Assembly: GCF_001666835.1 (NCBI RefSeq)
Contig: NZ_LZJF01000161.1
Span: forward strand, 1-64,000
DNA: 64,000 nucleotides
Direction: 5' to 3'
Source of the DNA: Mycobacterium sp. E3251
GTDB taxonomy: Bacteria; Actinomycetota; Actinomycetes; Mycobacteriales; Mycobacteriaceae
In this document: positions 1 to 8,191 of the stretch, in pieces
Layout of the letters: every line of letters begins with the position of its first letter
How positions within the stretch are numbered: the first letter of the stretch is position 1
The notes under the pieces: model-generated
Told to the model about the DNA's origin: nothing
Seen by the model: only the letters and a program-made list of their open reading frames with translations
Database searches by the model: none
Translations under genes and position numbers: made by a program

Positions 1-76
1 CACCGCGACCACGAACACGACGCCGGCGACGATGACCACCCACGCGACCACTTGACCCAGCCGACTGTGCGCGCCG
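1..76. repeat. Inverted repeat, left arm (at least 76 bp, exact)
   Basis: The reverse complement of 1-76 is identical base for base to 273-348. The left arm begins at the window edge, so the true repeat may be longer. The match stops at 77/272. Both arms encode the same 25 residues in the same frame, so this is shared sequence between two divergent paralogues. Confidence 0.9.
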
Positions 77-147
77 AATCGATGCCCGTCCCCGGGGTGG
101 CCGGTCACGGTGGTCGGTTCGCCGCTGGATTCAGGATTTTGCGTCAT
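1..147 (-). CDS. Small membrane protein, N-terminal part only (window edge)
   Basis: Reading leftward from the ATG at 147-145, 49 codons are open to the window edge. They encode a hydrophilic N-terminus of about 25 residues (MTQNPESSGEP...) followed by the start of a hydrophobic helix (AWVVIVAGVVFVVAV). The last 25 residues are identical to residues 14-38 of the divergent gene at 235-561, and the DNA is identical too. The gene faces that paralogue across a RicR-type copper palindrome, so copper-responsive expression is likely by inference. The C-terminus, where any Met/His metal-binding tail would lie, is outside the window. No function is established. Confidence 0.6.
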   Translation of the reverse strand, partial: MTQNPESSGEPTTVTGHPGDGHRFGAHSRLGQVVAWVVIVAGVVFVVAV

Positions 148-169
148 GCCCCAAACGATGGCACGGGTA

Positions 170-184
170 TACCCACCGGGGGTA
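170..184. promoter_or_regulatory. RicR-type copper operator (TACCC-N5-GGGTA)
   Basis: TACCC at 170-174, five bases, GGGTA at 180-184: an exact match to the palindrome described for the mycobacterial RicR copper regulon (lpqS, mmcO, mymT, ricR). It overlaps a second palindrome, GGGTATACCC, at 165-174. It lies between two divergently transcribed related genes and could repress both when copper is low. The match is seen directly; RicR binding is inferred. Confidence 0.72.
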
Positions 185-234
185 GGGACCATTGGCCCTA
201 GAAAAGGGCGTGGCCCATCTGGTCGGCTTACCTG

Positions 235-561
235 ATGGCCGGATTCACTCGGCGGGCCGCGCTCGCCGCGCTCGGCGCGCACAGTCGGCTGGGTCAAGTG
301 GTCGCGTGGGTGGTCATCGTCGCCGGCGTCGTGTTCGTGGTCGCGGTGATCTTCTTCTCGGGCGTCTTCTTGGGCTGGGCCTCGGGTGACCGCTACGGCT
401 GGCACCACGGCTACGGCGGCGGGCGCGGCGGTACCTGCCCGATGATGGGTCCCGGCGGCATGATGGGCCCGGGAATGATGGGACCCGGCGGAATGGGGCC
501 GGGCGGTCCGATGGGGCCTCAGCAAACGCCAACGCAAACGCCGACGGCGCCGCGCCCCTAG
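235..561 (+). CDS. Small Met/Gly/His-rich membrane protein, probably copper-related
   Basis: A protein of 108 residues. Residues 1-20 are basic, and one strongly hydrophobic helix spans about residues 21-50. The tail follows with WHHGYGGG, one Cys (TCPMM), five MGPG-type repeats containing eight methionines, and a Pro/Thr/Gln end. A single helix with a His/Cys/Met-rich tail suits binding of Cu(I) outside or within the membrane (inference). The ATG at 235 is the only good start, because an in-frame stop lies at 199-201. No clear ribosome-binding site precedes it. A RicR-type palindrome lies about 50 bp upstream. A partial divergent paralogue is at 1-147. I recognise no named family. Confidence 0.7.
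   Translation: MAGFTRRAALAALGAHSRLGQVVAWVVIVAGVVFVVAVIFFSGVFLGWASGDRYGWHHGYGGGRGGTCPMMGPGGMMGPGMMGPGGMGPGGPMGPQQTPTQTPTAPRP
273..348. repeat. Inverted repeat, right arm
   Basis: Exact reverse complement of 1-76, lying in the transmembrane-helix coding part of the 235-561 gene. The arms are about 196 bp apart and flank the copper-type palindrome. Confidence 0.9.
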
Positions 562-735
562 CGCACGCCGGGCCGCGCTTCGATGGCGCTCTGGAGTTCG
601 CTGCTCCGAAGATGACACCTGCCCGGCGTTCGTCGTTCCGCAACGGGCAAGCCGGCCGCAACCTCGCGCCGCCGGCGCCGGGGCCGGCGTTCAACCCCGG
701 TTTCCATTCGGACCGTCAGGGTTAGCCAACCGCTC

Positions 736-741
736 TAGAAT
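736..741 (+). promoter_or_regulatory. Candidate -10 box for lpqM
   Basis: TAGAAT fits the mycobacterial TANNNT -10 pattern, 45 bp before the lpqM start. A purine-rich GATGAGG at 775-781 is a plausible ribosome-binding site for the ATG at 787. No convincing -35 box was found. The rest of 562-786 shows nothing recognisable. Confidence 0.35.
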
Positions 742-786
742 GAGACCCTTTGGTGCTGCCCTGTAGCCGGTCGGGATGAGGTTGGT

Positions 787-2286
787 ATGAATAGCCCTGC
801 GCGCAATCCACGTCAGCTGGCCGGCGGCCGTCCGCGTAGGGCGGCCGCCTTGCTGCGGGCGGCGTTCAGTTGCGCAGCGGCGGCAATCGTGGTGGGCGGG
901 TGCACATCCTTCGTCGACGGGCGGGCGCTGTCGATGCTCAACGACCCGTTCCGGGTGGGTGGCCTGCCCGCGACCAACGGCCCCAGCGGGATCCGCTCGA
1001 ACGCACCCGCCCCCACGGGCACGGTCGTCAACACCGACAACGGCGAGATCGACAAGCTGGCGTTGCTATCGGTCAACGACATCGAGGAGTATTGGAAGTC
1101 GGTCTACAGCCAATCGTTGAAAGGCGACTTCGTCCCGGTTGGCAAGATGGTGTCGTACAACTCCAAGCAACCGTCCAGCCCGATCGTTTGCCACAACGAC
1201 ACCTATAAACTCGTCAACGCCTTCTACACATCGCGCTGCAACCTGATCGCCTGGGACCGCGGGGTGTTCATGCCTGTTGCGCAACGGTATTTCGGCGACA
1301 TGTCCGTCAACGGCGTGCTGGCCCACGAATTCGGCCACGCCTTGCAGACCATGGCGAAGCTGGTGACCAGACGAGACCCCACGATCGTGCGCGAGCAGCA
1401 GGCCGACTGCTTCGCGGGCGTCTACCTGTTCTGGGTGGCCGACGGCAAGTCGCCGCGGTTCACGTTGAGCACCGCCGACGGGCTGGACCACGTGCTGGCG
1501 GGGATCATCACCACCCGGGACCCGGTGATGGACAGCGAGGCCGAGAACGACGACGAACACGGGTCGGCCCTGGACCGGATCAGCGCCTTCCAAATGGGTT
1601 TCATCGACGGCGCCTCGGCCTGCGCGGCGATCGACAAGAAGGAAATCGGCCAGCGCCGCGGCGACCTGCCCAACGCCCTGCGCGTCGACAGCAGCACCGG
1701 GAACCCGGAGACCGGGGAGGTCCCGATCGACCAGGACACCCTGTCGACGCTGATGGAACTCTTGGGAAAGGTGTTCTCCCCGAAGAATCCCCCGGCATTG
1801 TCCTACCAGTCCGCCGACTGCCCGGACGCCAAGGCCAGCCCGCCTGCGTCCTACTGCCCGGCCACCAACACGATCGTGATCGACCTGCCGAAGCTGGCGG
1901 CGATGGGCAAGGTCGCCGACGAGAACGAACAAACCCTGCCGCAGGGCGACGACACCGCGCTGTCGGCCGTGATGTCGCGGTACGCGCTGGCCGTGCAGCA
2001 CGAACGCGGGCTGGCCATGCAGAGTCCGTGGACTGCCCTGCGTACGGCCTGCTTGACGGGCGTGGTGCACCGCAAGATGGCCGAACCCATCGAGCTCTCG
2101 TCGCAGAAGCAGCTGCTGCTGACGGCCGGCGATCTCGACGAAGCGGTGGCCGGGTTGCTCACCAACCACCTGGTCGCCAGTGACGCGGACGGCACCAGCG
2201 TGCCGGCCGGTTTCACCCGGATAGCGGCGTTCCGCGGCGGGGTGACGGGCAATATGGACGCGTGCTACTCCCGCTATCCGGGATGA
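787..2286 (+). CDS. lpqM: LpqM, lipoprotein zinc metallopeptidase
   Basis: Exported lipoprotein of 499 residues, the length of M. tuberculosis LpqM (Rv0419). The N-terminus has twin arginines, a hydrophobic stretch and a lipobox (VGGC) with the lipidated cysteine at residue 39. The zinc-protease motif HEFGH is at 180-184 (two His ligands and the catalytic Glu), followed by EQQADCF at 203-209, a likely third-ligand region as in neutral zinc metallopeptidases. It should therefore act on the outer face of the membrane; the substrate is unknown. It is transcribed alone and convergent with the next gene, with 16 bp between stops. Confidence 0.9.
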   Translation: MNSPARNPRQLAGGRPRRAAALLRAAFSCAAAAIVVGGCTSFVDGRALSMLNDPFRVGGLPATNGPSGIRSNAPAPTGTVVNTDNGEIDKLALLSVNDIEEYWKSVYSQSLKGDFVPVGKMVSYNSKQPSSPIVCHNDTYKLVNAFYTSRCNLIAWDRGVFMPVAQRYFGDMSVNGVLAHEFGHALQTMAKLVTRRDPTIVREQQADCFAGVYLFWVADGKSPRFTLSTADGLDHVLAGIITTRDPVMDSEAENDDEHGSALDRISAFQMGFIDGASACAAIDKKEIGQRRGDLPNALRVDSSTGNPETGEVPIDQDTLSTLMELLGKVFSPKNPPALSYQSADCPDAKASPPASYCPATNTIVIDLPKLAAMGKVADENEQTLPQGDDTALSAVMSRYALAVQHERGLAMQSPWTALRTACLTGVVHRKMAEPIELSSQKQLLLTAGDLDEAVAGLLTNHLVASDADGTSVPAGFTRIAAFRGGVTGNMDACYSRYPG

Positions 2287-2302
2287 CCGAAAGGCCGCGC
2301 TG

Positions 2303-3172
2303 TCAACCGATCTGGGCGAGCTTGGGTATCACTTCGTCGCCGAGCCGTCGGATGAATCCGACCGGATCGGGGTTGCCGGGGAACGGACCGGCATTGACCA
2401 TCTCTATGCCGAGTTCGCCGTAGCGCTCGACGGTTTTGAAGTAGCCGTCGAGGTCGTCGAAGGGATTCACGAAAAAGCCCACGGTCTTGCGGATTTCGCT
2501 CGGGTCGCGGCCGATCGCGTCGCAATGGCGGTTCAGCACCTCGACCTTGCGCTTGAGTTCGTCGACGTCGCTCGTGGTGCTGTTCCAGACGTCGGCGTAC
2601 TGCGCCACCAGGCGCAGCGTCTTCTTCTCGCCGTCGCCGCCGATCAGAATGGGCGGGCGCCGAATCGGTTGCGGCTCACAGATCGTCTCCGCCAACTGGT
2701 AATACTTGCCCTGGTAGGGCCCGTTGTCCGCGCTCCACATCTGCCTGCAGATCTGCAGCGTCTCTTCAAGCATCTCGAAGCGCTGACTCACCGGTGGGTA
2801 GGGGAAGCCGAGGGCGGCGTGCTCGCGGTCGTACCAGGCGGCGCCGAGCCCCAGCATCGAGCGGCCTTGCGACAAGACGTCCAGTGTGGTGACCGCCTTG
2901 GCCAGCATGCCCGGGTAGCGATAGGTGACACCCGTGACCAGCAGGCTCAGCTCGATCTTGGTCGTCTGCCCGGCCAAGAAGCCCAGCGACGTATAGCCCT
3001 CGAGGAACGGATCCTCCGCCCGTCCCATCGCTTCCATCTGAAAGAAGTGGTCGGCGAGCGTGAACAGCGTCGCCCCGCCCTGCTCGGCGGCCTTGGCCGC
3101 GTCGGCCAGCGTCGGGCCCAGTGCCGCCGGGTCGCCGGGTAGAAAATCGATGAAGTGCAGTCCTACTTCCAT
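2303..3172 (-). CDS. LLM-class F420-dependent oxidoreductase
   Basis: A luciferase-like monooxygenase-fold protein of 289 residues. Family features include the N-terminal beta strand and helix (VGLHFIDF), the LADHFF segment, a central LGLGAAWYDREH stretch typical of mycobacterial F420-type members, and a C-terminal GGDGEKKTLRLVA barrel strand. It probably uses F420 with an unidentified substrate. It lies 19 bp downstream of a MarR gene on the same strand, so the two are probably cotranscribed and the regulator probably senses a compound related to this enzyme. The conserved backbone I recall (lpqM directly followed by Rv0420c-Rv0421c) has no such pair, so this may be an accessory insertion. 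Confidence 0.85.
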   Translation of the reverse strand: MEVGLHFIDFLPGDPAALGPTLADAAKAAEQGGATLFTLADHFFQMEAMGRAEDPFLEGYTSLGFLAGQTTKIELSLLVTGVTYRYPGMLAKAVTTLDVLSQGRSMLGLGAAWYDREHAALGFPYPPVSQRFEMLEETLQICRQMWSADNGPYQGKYYQLAETICEPQPIRRPPILIGGDGEKKTLRLVAQYADVWNSTTSDVDELKRKVEVLNRHCDAIGRDPSEIRKTVGFFVNPFDDLDGYFKTVERYGELGIEMVNAGPFPGNPDPVGFIRRLGDEVIPKLAQIG

Positions 3173-3191
3173 TGCAGCCCTTGCCCTTTCA

Positions 3192-3626
3192 TTATTCGGT
3201 CAAGCGCTCGAGCAGCGTTAGCGCGTCGAGGATGATGCGACGCTCGCGTTCGGAATACCGCTCGTGGATGGCGCGTGCCAGCCACTCCTCCCGTACCTGT
3301 CGGTTGCTCTCGGCCCGTCGCCGGCCCGCCGCGGTCAGCGAAATCAGTTGCCGCCGGCCGTCTTCAGGGTCGGGCTTGCGCTCGATCAGCCCCCGCTGCC
3401 CGAGGGCGGCCACTATCGTGGCCATGGACTGTGGACGTACCCGTTCGGCTGATGCCAGGACGCTCGCCGATGAGGCGCCCTCTTTCCAGAGCCGGTTGAG
3501 CACCGCCGTCTGTGAGGGGGTCAGGTCGCCGTCGGTGGCAAGGTCCCTCAACTGGCGTCGCAGCCGGCTGAACATCACCCGTAGGTCGCGGGCCGCCGCA
3601 GCCGCTGACTCGGCGATTCCGTCCAC
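3192..3626 (-). CDS. MarR-family transcriptional regulator
   Basis: A protein of 144 residues with a winged helix-turn-helix: TPSQTAVLNRL, the recognition-helix region RVRPQSMATIVAAL, and the wing KPDPEDGRRQLISLT typical of MarR proteins. The start is GTG at 3626-3624. No Shine-Dalgarno is seen, but a TAGACT -10 box lies six bases upstream, which fits a leaderless transcript. Two direct repeats (CAGYCYAAACTGT) at 3632-3658 cover this promoter and suggest autoregulation. The oxidoreductase gene follows in the same transcript. Confidence 0.88.
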   Translation of the reverse strand: MDGIAESAAAAARDLRVMFSRLRRQLRDLATDGDLTPSQTAVLNRLWKEGASSASVLASAERVRPQSMATIVAALGQRGLIERKPDPEDGRRQLISLTAAGRRRAESNRQVREEWLARAIHERYSERERRIILDALTLLERLTE

Positions 3627-3631
3627 AAGAT

Positions 3632-3658
3632 CAGTCTAAACTGTTCAGCCCAAACTGT
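3632..3658. promoter_or_regulatory. Direct-repeat operator over the MarR promoter
   Basis: CAGTCTAAACTGT (3632-3644) and CAGCCCAAACTGT (3646-3658) are near-identical 13-bp repeats with one base between. Each is also a CAG...CTG partial palindrome. On the minus strand the first contains TAGACT (3638-3633), a TANNNT -10 box six bases from the GTG start. The arrangement suits autorepression by the MarR protein. Sequence seen; function inferred. Confidence 0.5.
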
Positions 3659-4282
3659 CTAATTGCGTCCGAGCAGCTTTAGGGCGGCGTCGACCGCCAG
3701 CGCGGCCACGTTCAGCGTCTTGGACCGCAGATCGTGGCGCGCGCCTGCGATCTCGACGACGGCGGTCGTGCCGGTGACCAGCGCGGCGGCGGCGCGCAAT
3801 TCGTCGGGCGTGCCGAAGGGATCCGACGTCCCGTGCGTGAACACCGTCGGCACCCTGATGTCGGGCAGGTGCTCGGTGCGGGTCCGTTCCGGCTTGCCCG
3901 GGGGATGAACCGGATACGAGAACAGGGTGAGCATGTCCACCGGCGCTTCGCGGGCCGCCACCACCATGGACGTCTGCCGACCGCCATAGGAATGCCCGCC
4001 GGCGATTAACGGGCCGTCGGCGAGGCCCCGGCACAGCGCGATCGCCTCGACGATCCCGGCCCGGTCGGCGGCCGCCGAACCCGACGGCGGGCCCTTCGGC
4101 CGGCGCCGCCGGTAGGGCAGGTTGTACCGGACGGCGAGCCAGCCGCGGCGCGCCCATTCGTCGCAAACCTGCTGCAGCAGCGGCGAATCCCGGTCGCCGC
4201 CGGCGCCATGGGTCAGCACTACCACCCCGGCGGGTGGCCCGTCGGGTGCGTGCGCCACGCCGGCGATCTCGTCCAGGTTCAC
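3659..4282 (-). CDS. Alpha/beta-hydrolase (Rv0421c homologue)
   Basis: A hydrolase of 207 residues. The oxyanion segment LTHGAGGDRDS is at 23-33, the nucleophile elbow GHSYGG puts Ser at 98, and Asp154 (TSDPFG) and His183 (ARHDL) complete the triad. It resembles the Tex30/KANL3-type or dienelactone-hydrolase-like group; the substrate is unknown. I chose GTG at 4282-4280 because it overlaps the thiD stop (GTGA) and gives the usual length of about 209. An upstream extension of the frame to 4798 lies inside thiD and is not real. It is the last gene of a thiC-thiD-hydrolase operon. Confidence 0.85.
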   Translation of the reverse strand: MNLDEIAGVAHAPDGPPAGVVVLTHGAGGDRDSPLLQQVCDEWARRGWLAVRYNLPYRRRRPKGPPSGSAAADRAGIVEAIALCRGLADGPLIAGGHSYGGRQTSMVVAAREAPVDMLTLFSYPVHPPGKPERTRTEHLPDIRVPTVFTHGTSDPFGTPDELRAAAALVTGTTAVVEIAGARHDLRSKTLNVAALAVDAALKLLGRN

Positions 4283-5106
4283 GTCAGCCTGAACAAGGGT
4301 GAGACGGGGCCGTGCCCGTGGCCCAGGGGATAGGAGGCGCGCAAGCATTCGGTGACCCATCGCTTCCCGAACCCGACCGCGTCGGGCACGGTGAAGCCGT
4401 GCGCCAGCGCGCACGCGATGGCCGTGGCCAGGGTGTCGCCGCCCCCGTGGTCGTTGCCGCCCGGCAGGCGTTCCGAATCGAACTCGTAGCAGGACACGCC
4501 GTCGTAAAGCAGGTCGCAGCTGCGATCGGACGATCGCAGGTGACCGCCCTTGACCAACACCCACCGCGGTCCCAGCGCGTGCAGCGCCTTGGCGGCCGCC
4601 CGTTGCGACTTCGCATCCACGACGTCGATGCCCACCAGCAGCCGAACCTCGTCGAGGTTCGGCGTGACCAGGGTGGCCAACGGAAACAGTTGTCCGCGAA
4701 GGGCATCGAGGGCGGACGCCGCCAGCAGGGCGTCGCCGTGCATGGACGCGCACACCGGATCGACGACGAGCGGCACCGACGAGTCCAGCCGGTGCCACAT
4801 GTCGGCCACCGCGGCGATGATGGGGGACGACGCCAGCATGCCGGTCTTGGCGGCCTGGACGCCGATGTCGGTGACCACCGCTTCGATCTGATCGGCGACG
4901 ACGTCGGGAGGGACCTCGTGAAACCCCTTGACGCCCACCGTGTTCTGCACGGTTACCGCGGAAACGGCGACGCAGGCATGCACACCCAGCAGCGCCATGG
5001 TGCGCATGTCGGCCTGGATGCCCGCGCCGCCCCCCGAGTCGGATCCGGCGATGGTCAGCACGCGCAGCGGCGTGGTGCCCGGCGGGGCCAGGGGCAGGTA
5101 GCTCAC
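4279..5106 (-). CDS. thiD: ThiD, hydroxymethylpyrimidine/phosphomethylpyrimidine kinase
   Basis: Phosphorylates HMP and HMP-phosphate to HMP-pyrophosphate in thiamine synthesis. The protein has 275 residues of the ribokinase fold. The substrate-binding loop GSDSGGGAG is at 21-29, and the ATP/anion-hole region is VLVKGGHL plus HGGGDT at 220-225. Well-studied ThiD enzymes such as Salmonella ThiD carry GTGCT at the latter position with a cysteine; here Asp224 occupies it, as in pyridoxal kinases. The gene lies 60 bp after thiC, so both are probably under the TPP riboswitch. The downstream hydrolase overlaps its stop. Confidence 0.93.
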   Translation of the reverse strand: MSYLPLAPPGTTPLRVLTIAGSDSGGGAGIQADMRTMALLGVHACVAVSAVTVQNTVGVKGFHEVPPDVVADQIEAVVTDIGVQAAKTGMLASSPIIAAVADMWHRLDSSVPLVVDPVCASMHGDALLAASALDALRGQLFPLATLVTPNLDEVRLLVGIDVVDAKSQRAAAKALHALGPRWVLVKGGHLRSSDRSCDLLYDGVSCYEFDSERLPGGNDHGGGDTLATAIACALAHGFTVPDAVGFGKRWVTECLRASYPLGHGHGPVSPLFRLT

Positions 5107-5166
5107 TGTGCCGAATTGCCGCGACCCGCTGCGCCCGGCTCGGTCATTTCTGCCGCATTCGCGTCA

Positions 5167-6819
<1,653 letters not shown>

Positions 6820-6822
6820 TCA

Positions 6823-6908
6823 TCTCCCTACGCCGGCATTACCCGGTCAGGTTCGTACGGTCGACGGCCCCAGCCGTCCTCTCAGCGCATTCGACGTGCG
6901 CTCCCGCG
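6823..6908 (-). promoter_or_regulatory. TPP riboswitch (THI element)
   Basis: On the minus strand, from the 5' side: GCGGGAGC; the P3-adjacent CTGAGAG (the CTGAGA core is at 6885-6880); a variable GC-rich stem; then GAACCTGACCGGGTAATGCCGG; and GCGTAGGGAG. These are the conserved parts of the TPP aptamer (CUGAGA, GAACCUGAUC-GGUUAAUACC and GCGUAGGGA). The 3' GGGAG serves as the thiC ribosome-binding site, pointing to translational control. Confidence 0.93.
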
Positions 6909-6929
6909 TTTTTGGATGGTCCGCACGCG

Positions 6930-6935
6930 ACGTTA
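6930..6935 (-). promoter_or_regulatory. Candidate -10 box for the thiC operon
   Basis: TAACGT (minus strand, TANNNT) ends about 20 bp upstream of the riboswitch, which would start transcription near 6922. No clear -35 box was recognised. Confidence 0.35.
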
Positions 6936-7021
6936 CCCCCACCCCGGACCTGCTGGCATGTGGGCGCGCCTTTTGGTCAGGGCGGTAGCCGGTGGTATCC
7001 CCCTGGTGTAAGGATGCAAAC

Positions 7022-7732
7022 GTGCAAGAGCAAGGGGAAACGGACGGGCCGACACCCGACACGTCCCGCAGCGGTCACGAGCTGAGTCCGCCCGAGGCGG
7101 CCGCCTGTCATCTCAACGTCGGCACCTTCCGGTTCTGGTTCATCGGTGAGCGCTGGGAGTGGTCCGACGAGGTGGCCAGGATGCACGGTTACGAACCGGG
7201 CACCGTCGAGCCCACGACGAAGCTGTTGATGTCGCACAAGCACCCCGACGACCGCCGGCACGTCCAGGAGGTGCTCGACTACGCCCTGCAGTCGGCGGAG
7301 TCCTTCTCCAGTCGGCACCGGTTCCTCGACACGTCCGGCAACGTGCACGACGCGATCGTCGTGGCCGACCGCATGCACGACGAGTCGGGCGCCGTGGTGG
7401 GCACCGCGGGCTATTACATCGACCTCACCAACACGTTCGACGAAACCCGGCAAGAGGTGCTCGACGAGGCCCTCCCCGACCTCTTCGAAAACCGCGCGGC
7501 GATCGAGCAGGCCAAGGGCGTGCTGATGTTCGTCTACCGGGTCAGCGCCGAGCAGGCGTTTCGCGTGCTGCAGTGGCGGTCGCAAGAGACCAACGTGAAG
7601 CTGCGTGCGCTCGCCCGGCAACTACTCGCCGAGGTGACTACCCTCGAAGGCTCGACGGCCACTCTGCAGGGTCAGTTCGATCATCTGCTGTTGACGGTGC
7701 ACGAACGGATAACCGCCGAGTCCGCCGGGTAA
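7022..7732 (+). CDS. PAS-ANTAR domain signalling protein
   Basis: A protein of 236 residues. Residues about 30-140 resemble a PAS domain (FRFWFIGERWEWSDEV ... HPDDR ... TAGYYIDLT). Residues about 150-210 are an ANTAR domain (AAIEQAKGVLM ... AFRVLQWRSQETNVKL), which in other proteins binds paired RNA hairpins and acts by antitermination. GTG at 7022 is preferred because AAGGA at 7010-7014 lies seven bases upstream; the frame opens earlier at 6992. It is first in a module with the STAS gene and the giant hybrid protein. The gene does not occur at this position (thiC to Rv0424c) in the M. tuberculosis order I recall. Confidence 0.85.
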   Translation: MQEQGETDGPTPDTSRSGHELSPPEAAACHLNVGTFRFWFIGERWEWSDEVARMHGYEPGTVEPTTKLLMSHKHPDDRRHVQEVLDYALQSAESFSSRHRFLDTSGNVHDAIVVADRMHDESGAVVGTAGYYIDLTNTFDETRQEVLDEALPDLFENRAAIEQAKGVLMFVYRVSAEQAFRVLQWRSQETNVKLRALARQLLAEVTTLEGSTATLQGQFDHLLLTVHERITAESAG

Positions 7733-7843
7733 CCAGAGGAATACGCGAACGCGGCAGCCCGCAAACAGTTAGTGTTCCTAGACGCTCCGAGCGGCGCACG
7801 CCGCGCATTCGGCCGACTGTGAAAGGCGCTGGAGTTGTTGGCG

Positions 7844-8191
7844 GTGGAACATGAGTCTCTCGAGGATGCGGTCGTCGTGCGCGTTGCGGGCGCCGTCGAC
7901 TCCAGTACCGTCGAAGAGGTAGCCACTCACCTGAACGCCGCGCTCAAGTTGGCCGAGACTCACCCGGCCCGGCTGATGGTCGTCGACCTGCAGGCCGTCG
8001 ACTTCTTCGGCAGCGCGGCGTTGAACGCCGTGCTCGAGTGCCACGACGAAGGCAAGGAAGCCGGGACGGCCGTCCGCCTGGTCGCGAACAACGACCAAGT
8101 GCTTCGTCCGATCGAGGTGACCGAACTGGATCGGATCTTCGACATCTACCCGACGCTGCCCGAGGCTCTGCAACACAAGCGACAGCAATGA
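7844..8191 (+). CDS. STAS-domain anti-sigma factor antagonist
   Basis: A protein of 115 residues with a single STAS fold (VVVRVAGAVDSST ... RLMVVDLQAVDFFGSAALNAV). Ser57, in the FGSAAL loop, is at the usual phosphorylation site of RsbV/SpoIIAA proteins. GTG at 7844 is preferred because GGAG at 7831-7834 lies nine bases upstream; an upstream TTG at 7835 is possible. Its stop overlaps the ATG of the next gene (ATGA), so synthesis of the two is coupled. The next protein carries both an RsbW-like kinase domain and a PP2C phosphatase domain, the two enzymes expected to set this serine's state. That pairing is inferred. Confidence 0.85.
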   Translation: MEHESLEDAVVVRVAGAVDSSTVEEVATHLNAALKLAETHPARLMVVDLQAVDFFGSAALNAVLECHDEGKEAGTAVRLVANNDQVLRPIEVTELDRIFDIYPTLPEALQHKRQQ

